Below, in pieces: positions 23,710-35,830 of a stretch of 64,000 bases of DNA. The DNA is from Trochalopteron elliotii (taxonomy: Eukaryota > Chordata > Aves > Passeriformes > Leiothrichidae). The position numbers and the translations under genes are program-made. The stretch lies in assembly GCA_024734555.1 (NCBI GenBank), contig JANPWX010000097.1:6568811-6632810 (forward strand), in the 5' to 3' direction. Each line of letters opens with the position of its first letter. The first letter of the stretch is position 1. The notes beneath the pieces were generated by a model. The model worked only from the letters and a program-made list of their open reading frames with translations. It did not search any database and was not told where the DNA came from.

Positions 23710-26285
23710 CAGCAGGACTGGGCTGTTCAGCCTCCCCTCCACCTGGCACAGGCTTTCACACCGCCCCTGGCTGAGGGCACCAGAGCCAGCACATGTGCTT
23801 TGGGGACCTCCCTATACAGTTAGAGGGCATGTCACAAACAGCAACCACCAGGAAAAATACACAAAGAGGGGCTCATAAAATGTAGCAACAGTGAATAGAT
23901 GTGTAGTCCCACCTGCACAGGTTATATGGTTTATTACAGTTTTTAAATTCCTGTTGTATGGTACCAGTATGTATGCTATGCTGTAAATACGTGAATTTTT
24001 ATGTTTTGTAGTCTCACAAGAAGAACATACCTGTCATGGACATAAACCAATTTTTAGCTGGTTTATAACAGAAAACCAGATTTTTTCCCTTTTTATAACA
24101 TGTATAATAGTAGTAAATTTACCACCAAAATTTTGTAGTGACACATTGAATGTAAGAGCAGGTTTATTCAGTTTCTTTATCAGATTTTGACTATTAGGCC
24201 ACAAGGTATACTAAGGACTTATGATTGAGCCATATTGCATGGTAAGGAACTTGCTTTTTAGCTGAAGTAGACTGTCAGCGTGTCCACACCATGGAGACAG
24301 TGTCACACTTCATAGCAAACCAGAGCTCATGCATTCACTTTCAACTGCTGCTTCCCTGTGCAGCTCCATCAGATGTTGCCAGGATTGTGCCCAAGTGTAG
24401 ACTGCTCAGGGAGAACTTCTCCCATGGTTGCTGCCAAGGATGTCGTGGTGCAGGACTGCATGCATGGAAGTGATACAAAGAGCTCTGGAAGGCCACGGAA
24501 GAGCATGCCGGGGTCAGCATCACTCTCCTACTTCTTGTGCAACTGCTCACTAGCTTAAAATAAAATTACTGTAACTAAATTATTATTCATTTCAACCATT
24601 GTCCAGTCCAGAAATAACACATGTAATGATTTGTGCACCTAATGCACCATTTAAGAGTACTTCATACTTTTTGCTTCCAAACTGCTTTATAAAATGACAC
24701 ATTTAATCTGATGAGCTATCCTCCATCATACATACATTATTAATTTATGAGGTAACATAAATTAAAAGCACTAGGGCTTATAACTCCCTGGCTACATGAA
24801 AGATTAAATTAAAATCTCTGCAAGATATTGCTTGGCTTTGTGTATCTCTAGGCAGAAAACACGCCTTCTATAAAGATTCACCCTCTGTGTTCCAGCTGGG
24901 AGGCATAATAGAGGAGTTTGTTCACATTTTAGAAAAATACCTCAGAAAGCTTGTTTATTTTGATGGTGTAGTCTTATCTAATGGCTTTTTTGAGAAGAAA
25001 AGGAAAGGATTTTCAAGAATGGTTCGCAGGATTATTTATTTATTTATAATTTAGATCCTGATTTTTATTTCACAATGCTTTAGGACTAAAGAAAATACCA
25101 GAAGCTAGAACTAAATCTCTTCTGAAACCTGGAATGCACCTGATGTGTTGGGTGAATGAAAGAATCATCACAGGGCAGTCCCTGCACTGTTCTGAAACCA
25201 CATTTGAACATGTTTTAGCATGTTCTTTTTCACTGATTCAGAATTTTGTCTCTATATTGCCCCCAAATTATCTGCCACTCATCTTCCAGAATGTGAAGAT
25301 TTTTCTTTGAAAATAAAGAAAAGGTAACACTGAGGTATTGCTATGTCTTTGAAACTGAATCAAAATACTGGTGCAACAATGGTAAAGGGCTAGTGTAGTA
25401 GATCCCACTTCCTCTGATATACCAACATGTTGACTTCACAAAAGTCACTTTTGATTTGTATGCCCAAGGGCTCAGAACTGAGATTTGGTTCTTCAGGGGC
25501 CACAAAGTTTCAGTGCCATAGCTTCTTTTGAGGTCCAGGAGAATGTGGGCCAGTTTCTGCATGTGATTCACAGGTACTTCTGCTATGATGGAAAAGATGA
25601 GACACTAGCCATCACCCCCAATAATACAAGGAGCTGAGTCCATTAGTTTGACTAATGTCCATCCTGACTCACATGAAATGCAATTCACTGCACCATGGGT
25701 ACTGCCCTCCTTTTCTCCAGCGGGCAGAGGACCCCACTGGTTACCAGGCCCCTGGCCATGATGAAGCTCTAAGGGGAAAGAAGGTCAGAGCCATTTGGCA
25801 TGACTGGATGCTGTTTTACTATTGATTTTTCAGTGGTTTGTGTTCGTGAGTGTCTCTTACCCAGCAGCATTAAAATGTTGCAGTGTGGTTAACTTTTGGC
25901 ATCCCGCTGATTTATATTACTACTTCGCCACCAGAACAGACAGCATTAAGAGAGTCATAAATAAGCTGTGGAGGCATCAAGACGTGACACATGCAAGTGT
26001 TTTTAGCAAATGTCACCCAATGAAGCATGTTTTCTTTCAAAAAACTTCAGTTTATAAACTCTATTTGTCTAATTCAGAACATTATCCTTAAAATAATACC
26101 TATTTACTTTGCGTTCCTCAAAATAAAATCACTTTACATTTCAAGTTCAAATTAGTTTCTTGGGGAAAATAAAAATAATAACAAAAAACAACCAAGGAAC
26201 AAAATAAACCATTGACATTAAAAGATAAAACATCTGATTCTTACCCAAGTTTGACAGAGACCAGTTAGGAGTAACTCCAGATTAA

Positions 26286-26331
26286 ATCAGTTTGATGTCT
26301 ACAGCAAGAGATCAGTTTGATCTCTACAGTC
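26286..26331 (+). repeat. 25-bp tandem duplication
   Basis: The units ATCAGTTTGATGTCTACAGC... (26286-26310) and ATCAGTTTGATCTCTACAG... (from 26311) are adjacent and differ by one base over the first 19. They lie about 250 bases upstream of the LTR-like element but show no link to it. Confidence 0.85.
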
Positions 26332-26575
26332 GTCTCTCAGGACTCACCTTTGTGCTTGGTATCAAAACAATTAATTAAAAAGAAGATATGGATGTTGTAG
26401 AAGAGGTTTATGATACTTGTAGTCATCTTTATCTCTCCTGCAGATATCTGAGCTGCTGGCAGTGTTGTGTTACTGACAGACCACTGTATCACTTCTGTGA
26501 CTGTTTTCAGTGAATGTGCATTCTTCTGCCAGAGGTTCTAGCTGAAGACAAGGCCAAATTGTACAACCAGCAAGT

Positions 26576-26951
26576 TGTAGTAATGTATTTGAATAGTTTA
26601 AGTTATAATGTAGTGCTCCAGCCAAACCACCTGTAGTTATTCTTATCAAACCCTCAAGAATTTGTCATAGTTATGGGACATAAACGGTACTAAATTAAGA
26701 AAGAAGAGCCTGAAAAACAAAATACCAAGAATACAAGACCTAGATAAAGGAAGCCCAGTGAAGTAATGGACTGTAACCAATCATATTTCCTGAAAGGTGC
26801 TAAACATGTAGACAAGATAAAAGCTCCAATCAAAAATTACGTGATCACGTGAACAGTAGACTTAGAATATATAAATATCACTTAATGTAAACAATAAATA
26901 GCTTCTGCACAATCATATTAGTTAGTCATATGAAAGTCCTAAACTCCTACA
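26576..26951 (+). mobile_element. Candidate solo LTR of an endogenous retrovirus-like element
   Basis: The roughly 376-bp segment begins TGTAGTA and ends TCCTACA, so its ends are inverted (TGTAG/CTACA), as in retroviral LTRs. Inside, in the order expected of an LTR, are CCAAT motifs (near 26774 and 26825), a palindrome with an E-box (26839-26851), a TATA box TATATAAAT (26868-26876) and a poly(A) signal AATAAA (26893-26898) near the 3' end. I found no clean target-site duplication at these ends. No gag, pol or env-like frame follows or precedes, so if real it is a solo LTR. Another start, near 26664 (TGTCATAG), is possible. Confidence 0.5.
26839..26851. promoter_or_regulatory. 12-bp palindrome overlapping an E-box (CACGTG)
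   Basis: ACGTGATCACGT (26839-26850) is a perfect palindrome. The following G completes the E-box CACGTG at 26846-26851. It lies about 17 bases upstream of the TATA box of the LTR-like element, a position where bHLH-type factors could act. Binding is inference. Confidence 0.5.
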
Positions 26952-29900
26952 GCCAGTAGCAGTAGTAGTGAAGCCTTCTGCTGGAACAGCATGAAGTTTG
27001 TGGTAAGTGGCAGCGCTGGTGGGCATGTGCCCAGTGTCCAGGCTGCTGTCTGTATGGCATCAAGCTTGGTCATGGGGCATCCATTAGCTCAGCTGGAGCC
27101 CAAGCCACAGAGCTCAGGGTGATGCTGTTGTTAACTTCTGTTTCTCAAGTCCAGTAGTTACCGCTTCCTGATGAAACCTGCAGTGGCTGCTGTTTCTTGC
27201 CTTTTGAAGAGGAAAGTGTGTCCCCATGGAAGGTGGGTTGGGTGTGGTGTCACCCCCCAGGGGTTCTGGAGATGGCTTCTTGCTGCTGCCTTGACATAAT
27301 ACAGCTGTGCTGTACTATGGCCAGATGATTGCATGAGCTGCTTCTTTGGGAAGATTTGTTTTCTTAGGTGATTAAAGATTAATGTCATGGTCTCTTGGTC
27401 TTTATGCCTCCTCCTGAAGCAAAATTTTCTCAGCCAGCTCTTAAAAATATGCTCTACATGCTGCCTGTTCCTGAGAAAATAACAGCTCCAGAGTTTTTCT
27501 AGAGTAGCCTCCTGTTCACATCGGTCTCCTCTGAAGACAGTACCAGGGGTTGGATTAGGGAGGAAATGTGCCACAGCTGGCTTCTCAGTGTCATGCTGCA
27601 TATTCCAGCACTGCCAGCTTGGAGCTGAATGTCTGGTTTCTCCACGGAAATTCACAGGGAGAGCAAAACCTACAGCAGAAACACAAATGTGAGGCATGTA
27701 AGGTAAACAGGAAAGGATGAGGAGAAGGAGAAAAGGCTGTGGTCAAACTGGCTGCTAGTGGGAGCCCTCCACCATCCCAGATTTAGGCACCTAACTGGAA
27801 CTGAGGTACTGCTCCTCTCGATGTCTTCCATTGAAAAACTTAAAAAACTGCTCCTGGACCATGGTGAAGGTGATAGTTTTTCTCTCCCTTAAATGCATGG
27901 TATGGAGCTTGGTACCTGCATCAGGCTCGTGATGTGGGTGTTTGGCAGAAAGCCACAAAATGAATGGCCCAGTCCTAGCTTCTCTGGAGGCAGGTCTCAC
28001 AATGGTAAGCCTGCATGGTGGGCTCAGGAATCTAAGGTGGCATTTATATGCTTACCTCCCTTTCTAAACCTTTTGGAAATACCTTTGAGAGATTTCTTTT
28101 AAAATCCTGTTTGTCTAATTTGCTAATTCTTTCTATTCAGGTAGCTAACACTGTCTCTGAGAACTCATATCTTAGCATTAGTGAGAAAATGGTCATGGGT
28201 CCTTCTTTAGGACATCAGTCCTTTCTAATTTAACCTCACGGATTATACTTGGAGTTTGCATTTTTTTTTCAGACAGTGATGTTCTGAAAAGAGTTTAACA
28301 TTCATATCCTGTGAAAAGCTTTCCCTGAATCTGAAGAGCCCTCATCTGTTGAGAACCACCTCTTCTGGGCTTTTGGACTTCTGTGAAGCACTAATTGTGA
28401 ATAAAAATTCACTACTGCCTGGAGAAACTCACATTCTCTAATCTTGAGCCTGGTTTGCAAAATCATTCCAAGGATGATTGAATTAAGTAATGTCCTGTAA
28501 TTTTGTCTTGTTGTTCCATTACTTTTGTCTCCTCTGCTGTGGCTTGAACAGATGCTTCAAAATAATTACATTACCTGCCTCCTATGAGGTAACAGTGCTC
28601 AAGGCAAGGACTAGAAAGATAAGTAATTGTTCTTGTTTCCTGCAGACAGGGCATGTGCTATGAAACAATATATTTATGTAATGGATTTTGCTTGGAAAAA
28701 AATGTTGTGTCTTGCAGCACCGACTGATCTCTCCCTGGTCAGTAGTTAAACTGCATTTCATTAACACTGCCTCTGGTTACTTAAGCAAGCTGCCAAGCTC
28801 CCACACTGCTAGGGCTTTTCTCAGGAGACCTCAAGAGCAAATCTGCCTCTGCTGGTCCCACTCAAGATGATCTGACCTCTCTGCACTCACTGAGACCATG
28901 GGACAAAAGCAAGCCAGGCTGAAAGGACCTCGGGTCACCTCCTTCCTTTCCTGCCTCCAGGCATGACCTGCACACACAAACAGAAACACAGTTGTATTTT
29001 ATGGCTGGCAAAGGAAAAAAAAGACTGGGAAAAGAGTGTGTGATCGTGTTTACTGCGTAGAGGAATAAGCAGAAAGCTCAGGTGAGCGTGAATTTGCTGT
29101 TTTTCCGACCATCATAACATGGAAGAAGGTTCTACAGGTGGCCTTTTTGCAGAATATTGTTTACCTTGGTTAACACACCAAATACCTTGATCGCAAGTGC
29201 ACAGACTCATTAAATGGGGACTGTCCTAGATAGATTCTCCATGATGTTTACAGCAGCAACAAAAATAACAACAAAACCCAGGAAGGAATGATAAGGAATT
29301 CTGCCTTTGTTTTTTCCAGCCCAGATCTGTGTCAAAATACCTTGAAGCCATCTACCTTTAAAGCTGCTTTAGAAAAGGAAAGTGCATGTATGGCAACAGA
29401 CTTTGAAGCTATAATTAACAGCTCTCAATAAAGATGGATGATACAGTGAGAAGTGGTGGAGTCTGGCAGTACTACAGAAGTGGAAAAAACCTATTTGTCC
29501 AGCTGCCTAGTGGTTATGGACTGTGTCCAGATTTCCCAGGATTGTTTGTGTTTGTATGAAAAGGCAGCTTCATATAAATGCACACGTACCTGGCTGAGGA
29601 TCCTGTTCAGTCCAGGTCTCCAGGAGCTGGCCACCCTTGCTTGCCAGACAAAGCTATAGGTGGTAAAAAGTGACAAATAGCCAAAGGTAGAGGTTGGCAG
29701 TAACAGAGGTATATGAGCAGGGCACCATAAACTAAAAAACCCAGTTGAGCAGCTACATAATGTTGTCTGTGAACATCCATAATGGCTTTTAGAGGGAAAT
29801 AATGTTAGAGGTATTAGCTGATAGGTAGACAGGTTCATATCTGTGTTCACACACTCATGTACAACCATTTTGTCTTTTCCAATACCTTTCCAAATAGTAG

Positions 29901-31072
29901 CTTTTTGCTGGAGAATCCGATCCAAAAATGAGGATGGCAAGCAACATATGGTTTTGTTATCTTGTTCACCTGCTTTGGGTGACAGCTAGTGAAGACTGCT
30001 TCTCTTCATCCTGGCTGTGGAAAAGGAAACAGCCCTCCTGTTGGTTTTTTTGTTAGTCCTTGGGGTCAGGGCTACAACTCAGCAAGTTTAAAGGAAAGAG
30101 CCTCATTTACTTTATGGCTTAATGGTCATTGCCATATCATTTGGATCTCTTGGCTAAGCAAGCCTACACTAGGTCTCCTGTGGCTGCCTCTTCTGTTCCC
30201 TGTTCCTCATATCTCTGACTGAGCTTTTCCCCACCTAGAGCTGGTGTCGGTTGCTTGTGGTTTGTTAAATTATAAATTGTGTCCCTTCTCTTTGGAGCTG
30301 GGAGCTGTTTATTCATTTACTGAAGCTGTTGATTTCACAAGCAGTTAGAGACTGCTGCAATGTTCCCTTCATATCCTCAAAAACCTTCTACTGCCTGAGT
30401 GAAACATTCAGATTCCCACTGGGGGAGTGGGGCCTCTGGAAGCCTTATGTGGAGGATGGCATCCCCCATCTCTTTCAGCATCCTCAGCTGTTAAGCCTCA
30501 AGGATCTCAGGTCCCTTCAAGCACCCATGGGTGCCCCTTCAGTGACAGCGTATTATTAACCTTCATTTAGTACATTGCTAAGATGAGGCACCTTGGATGG
30601 TATTAATCCAGGTCCATTTGCTAGAGGAGGACTCTAGGTCTTTTTCCTGTACATCATCTGGCATTTGCCCTTGCATTGCATCTGAAAAAATGTATTGCTT
30701 CACCAAAATGCTGCATTTTTTAAACTTAATTCTCTTCACTGTATCTATTATAGAGGCCAGCCAGGCCAACTGAAAATTGTATCTTGCCTTTTCTGCACTG
30801 GAACTGCAACTTTCTTCACTAGTTTGGCTTATTATACTTCAGCTGGACTACATATAGATTTCAAGTACAGAAAGATAATTCTTCCAATATTAAAAACTCC
30901 TGTTCAATAGGACACTAGAAAACAGCAAGAATTTTACCTCTACTTTCAGTATCTCTTAAAACTGACTGGAAGAAAAATGAAACCACAGTTCTGTAATGTT
31001 GTCGGATATTTTTTTCATCTAATAAGTGGTGGTCTTGTTAAACTATCTCACTGCAATGCCCTGAACATCAGG

Positions 31073-31158
31073 TCATAGAATCATGGCATAATTCTAGCTG
31101 CTGGGGACCTGGGGAGGCAGCTCTAGTCCAACCTGTTCAGTGCAGAGCCACATCATAT
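31073..31158 (-). mobile_element. CR1 LINE 3' end, short truncated copy
   Basis: On the + strand it begins TCATAGAATCATGGCATAAT and runs into AGTCCAACCTGTTCAG, which is the reverse complement of the CR1 3' terminus (...GATTCTATGA). Only the last ~85 bases of the element are present, as is typical of 5'-truncated CR1 insertions. Confidence 0.75.
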
Positions 31159-31614
31159 CTATCTTTTAATTTTGTTAATGATTAGGGGTCTGCAGACACT
31201 GAATCAGGCATAGCTGTTATTAAATTTAGGTGTGATCTATTGCATCTTTTATTGTGCTGTCCCCAGGATATCCCAAAATTACACATACCAGAACATACTG
31301 CTGTGAATGTACTCATTCTGCTTCTGTTTGCCCCTTCTTGCCACCACCATCTTAAGTGTTTTTCTGCCCTCAGGCAGAGATATGTTAATTCAAACAGGGA
31401 GTATTTGATTAATTTTTATTAACCTTGAAATTTAAAAAGAAATTGTATTAAGCCACTAAAATGAGAGCTTAACTTATTTTTAGTAATCAAATAAATTTTA
31501 ACTTAGCATTTTCAGTATTTCATGAAGTTCTCTATATTAAATGTGATGGGTACAGGCAGCCCTTGACCATATCTAGAATAATTCCACTAAACCCCTGGAC
31601 AGAATGCTGATTTC

Positions 31615-31822
31615 ATCATAGAATGACAGGGTTCTTATAGATCATCTAGTTCCAGCTCCTCCACCATGGGCAGGGACACCTCCTGCTAGACCAGGTTGCT
31701 CAAAGCCCCATGCAACCTGACCTTAAACACTTCCAGGGATGCAGCATCACAGCTTCTCCAGGCAACCTGTTCTAGTGCTTTACCACCCTCGCAGCAACTA
31801 ATTTTTTCCTAATTTCTATCAG
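31615..31822 (-). mobile_element. CR1 LINE 3' end, 5'-truncated copy
   Basis: The + strand reads ATCATAGAATGACAGGG, then GATCATCTAGTTCCAGCTCC, CCATGGGCAGGGACACCTCC, CACTTCCAGGGATG and CAACCTGTTCTAGTGC. These are in the exact order of the reverse complement of the bird CR1 3' region. About 205 bases are kept. It lies 460 bases from another CR1 end in the same orientation. Confidence 0.9.
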
Positions 31823-33058
31823 AGAGTGTCTGGCTGAGTAAATATTAAAAATATCAAACTAATAACTGTTTAGATGTATTCCGTATTGCAGAGGGGAACT
31901 CAGGTTTTAACCAGACTGAAATGCATCCTGATCCTCCACATTACTTTTTCAAAAGTGTCTTTTGATTCTGGAGAAATTAAATAGAAACTTAGTGTTGAAA
32001 AATAGTGTGCCAGAAGAGGATATAGTGACATACAAACCCATGATCAGCTGCTTTCTGTTAATATGCCTGCAAACCTGCCCTTGCTCATAAAATTTTTAAC
32101 AATTAAGGCCAGCTGTCTGAAAGTCTTACAGCATTTAATAAAGAACTCTATTGATTTCATAGGGTTTCAGACAATTTTCAAAACCATGCTCTTCTGTAGT
32201 TACAGATAGATCCTATGCCATATTTTTCCTATGCCTCACCAAGTTCCACGTGGATTTTTTAGCAGATTTGTACTCTTGATCATGTTAGACAGATAACTGT
32301 ACAGGAGTATGATGAAGATCAGCTAAACTATGGATTGAGGAAGGTGAGGGAAGAGCTAAGTGACTTTAAGCAGAATAAGGGAGGTATTTGAAACAAGAAA
32401 GGTGGTTTCTCTCAGCATGCTAGTGAGCTATCAGGAGGAGCCTCAAAGAGTGGTTAGTGTGTTCCTTGGGAATCAGAGATAGTGGGCCAGATGTTGTGTG
32501 TTGTGGAAGCAGAGTGCAAGAGCTCTGCTGAAATGTAGCATTTGCATGAGTAATAGTTTTTAAAGCTGCTGTATGAGCTCAACTGGCTCAATAAATCCTG
32601 TGTGATTTCAGTGGACAGTGTGCTTCTTGTGGTAGTGCTCATGTATAGAGTCCTGTGGCTGGCTGCCAGCTTTTAGCATGGGATATACCAGGGCTTGGTT
32701 TGGCTCAGCAGCCATCCAAGTGATAGAAGTCCAGGTAAGTCACTCAGAACCACCTAGGGAAGATATAATCATACCACCAAGAGTTATTTCATGTGTTAAC
32801 AGATTTGTTTCTTAACAAGAATGAATGTGCAACTGAAATTTGCCAAACTGCTAAAGATATCTTCTTGTGGTCGTTTCAAAAGTAAGCAGTGAATTGGCAT
32901 TATTTTCAGGTGAACAGGAGTAATAATGAGGAAATTGCTCTTGAAAATTGTGCCAGTTATATGTATAGTTAATTGTGGACTTTACTTTTGGCTGGCAAGT
33001 TGCGAACTAACTTGTCTGCTGCTTTATATTTCTTGAGCTTTGCTTTGTTTTAAAGACT

Positions 33059-33081
33059 AAAACAAAACAAAACAAAAAACA
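33059..33081 (+). repeat. (AAAAC)n simple repeat
   Basis: About four units of AAAAC or a close variant, a short microsatellite in the large intron. Confidence 0.8.
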
Positions 33082-35800
33082 GCTGGCTTCCCGGATGTGT
33101 TTGCTGCAAGAAACCAGACACAAGTGGTTTCGAGAAACTGGAGACAAGTGTGTTTCCTCCATAGCAATTGTGCTAAAAACAAACTGTTCTCTTTGTCAAT
33201 GTGGCTTCAGACACTTTCCACTGTTATGCTGCTGGTCTCTGGAGTCTCAAAAGGCTTTTGTCTAGCTCAGAACAGTAAATAACCACAGATTCTGGGGACG
33301 TGTAGAAACATCTCATTAGGGATATTTGAGAGAGAGATGACAAATAAAGTCTTGGTATCAATCTAATGTGATCTGAGTGTGCAACAACAAATTATCCTTC
33401 CTCAAGTAACAGCTACCGAAGGCTACAGATGTGTTTGTCTTCGGCAAAAAGCTCAGCTTTTGCAAGCTTTTGGGCTAACAGCCATGACCACGCAGTTCTT
33501 CCACATGAAGCATGCTGATGGCATCTACTAGATGTTGTGCAGCTGACAGGAAAAAGATGCAATAGTTCATTAGTTTTTTCATTCTGTTTAATTCAGACAT
33601 TTTCAAAAGGAATGGCACTGAAAGCTTTGTCATACTGAAGGTGCATAATAATTGCATCAAAATTGCCCATCTGCGGCTAAAGCAAGATAATTGCCTAGGC
33701 GTGTTCACATTTGCAGAAGAGATTTTGAATAATAAATGTTTATAAAGCCCTTCTGTCATCATGTTATCCAGTCCTCACCCATGAGCCAAACTCTCAGTTC
33801 ATTTACACTCTTTTCAAACCAAAAATATCTCACTTTGGCACAGCTCTGGGGTGGGTGTAGATGAGAATCTGGACTAGTGTAAGTTACCTGAAACTGGCTT
33901 CCAGCAACATTTAGGAACCAAATGGAAAGACAGTAATCAGCAAGCCATGCTGATTCCTTGCTAGTGTTATTTTCTGTATCTTTAATAATTAATTTGACTA
34001 ATTACTAAGATTTAGGAGTGCCAGTGCGGATTTTCAGTGATGCTGAATGGCACTCCTTCCTGAGCAGGAAAGCTTGTCAAAGGGTCAGAGCCACAAAATG
34101 GCTAAGACACGTGCCCCCATCCTGCAAACAGCCCTAAACATCTATGTGTGGCTTCCAGCAGACATTTCCTCCTCCTCAGGAGCCTCTCTTCTCTGCCAGA
34201 GGTAAGGCATAAGCAGATCCATCCCCACAAGCACAGACAGGCTGAAAATATGGTGGCACTGGCAGCAGCAGGTGAGATGCAAGCCATCTTAATTTGGCTT
34301 CTCATGGCTGATCTAACCTAGTCCAGCAGATAAGCTCCTTAGCACACGCTCAGCTCACCCAAGCCTTTGAACACAGGGGCTCTATGCTTGACAAAACGCA
34401 GACAGCTGAAAGACATGTCCTGGTTTAAGTGCCTGCTTACCTGGTCAATCCCTCCTCCACGGGGACTCGGTTTATAGCTGCCTCCGTGTTCTGATGCTCT
34501 CCCCTTTCCTGGTAATTAAAGATGTAAATAGCACTGACCAGACAAGAATTGTTAATGCAGCTTTTTTTCTTCTTCAAGAATGAATTAATTGATTTTCCAT
34601 TAGACTTGGTACAAATCACACTGATGTCCCCGCAGTCCGCGGTGTGCCTGAGTGTTCCCGATAGCTGCGTTACTGTCATCACAACACATCTCATGCCTCT
34701 CCCCTGCTCACACAGACCTCTTCGTTCCAGCCCACCACTACACAATGAGCAAGAGCAGGTGATTTGCAGTGAGATGGAAAATGACTCCAGCTGAATGCCA
34801 GGTTCACCTGTTTTCTGCCACTGCATGCCACTGGTCTTTCTGCTTGAACAGGAACTGTCATTTCTGATGTGGGATCCCTTCAACAAAATAGCCACCTGCC
34901 TCCCCCATGACCAGCTAGCTGTGCAGCTCTTCAGCTCATCCTTGGTGTTGTAGTGAGATTTCAGCAGGCTGTACCTCCTGGGTAACCCCAACATGGCCAT
35001 GGCAAAGCTGACCAGCTCTCCAGCACTGGGAAGGTAGCCAGCAGCCCTAGAAGATAACTAAGCTGGTGTCCCCAGCTACCTGGAGCCCTGTGCATCTCAG
35101 ACTGCCTTGCCCACCTGCCTTAGTGTAGTGCTTTAGATCCCTTCCCTGCAATAGCAGGGGCCTGCCAGAGGAGCAGCACTCTTGCTGCTAGGGATCCAGC
35201 AGAGAGTAGGGTAGCAAAACAGGCATTGCCTCTGCCAGGTTTCTGAACAGATAGCTGAAAGCACATTGCTGCTTTTGTCACTCTTCCTGGCAAACAATCT
35301 GTAAAGAAAGTCAGACTAAAATTAGTAACAATATGAACTACTGTTCAGTACATTTTTCTGTCTCTCAAGGGCTTAAGCTTATTGAGTAACCTCCCTTTTT
35401 CTCAGTTTCATCACAGTGCATTAAGTTTTGAGAAAGGGCTGAGTTCAAACACTGAAGCTCTTTATTCTAGTTGTGTAGGTGCAGTATTGATAGAGCCAGA
35501 TTTAGCAGATTCCCTAGTGCACATTTACAGTAAAATGAGCCAGATTTTGTGTTAGGTACCTTGAGAGGAGAGGGGGAAGGGAAAGACAGATAAGGATATC
35601 ACAGGGCACTGTGAATCTGAATGACTCTGTTGCTGAGATTTAGTGAGGCGTCAGGATATTTTGGGTAGCATTTTTGAGGTTCTGCTGCTGGATTTTCCAT
35701 TCTTGCTGAAGGCTGTGGTAGAACTGTAAAGATTCGGTTGGAAGGAGTGGTGAACCAGTAGTAAAAGCTGTTGGAAATGTCTCCTTGTGGTGTTGTACAT

Positions 35801-35830
35801 ATGCGTGTGTGTATATATGTGTGTATATAG
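35801..35830 (+). repeat. (GT)n/(TA)n dinucleotide microsatellite
   Basis: Alternating GTGTGTGT and TATATA blocks make an imperfect purine-pyrimidine repeat of about 30 bases, likely polymorphic in length. Confidence 0.75.

Noticed and set aside
24640..24820. Possible further MIR-like remnant (ACATTTAATCTGATGAG ... ATGAGGTAACAT)
   Set aside because: Matches are short and not in a convincing order.
34437..35000. 187-codon minus-strand open frame
   Set aside because: Low-complexity Ser/Cys/Lys-rich peptide without a recognisable domain. It overlaps a shorter frame on the other strand and is probably chance.
35379..35425. CTCAGTTTCATCAC-type stretch resembling an antisense MIR
   Set aside because: Only about 20 bases match the MIR core, and the next expected block (TGTAAAATGGG) is missing.
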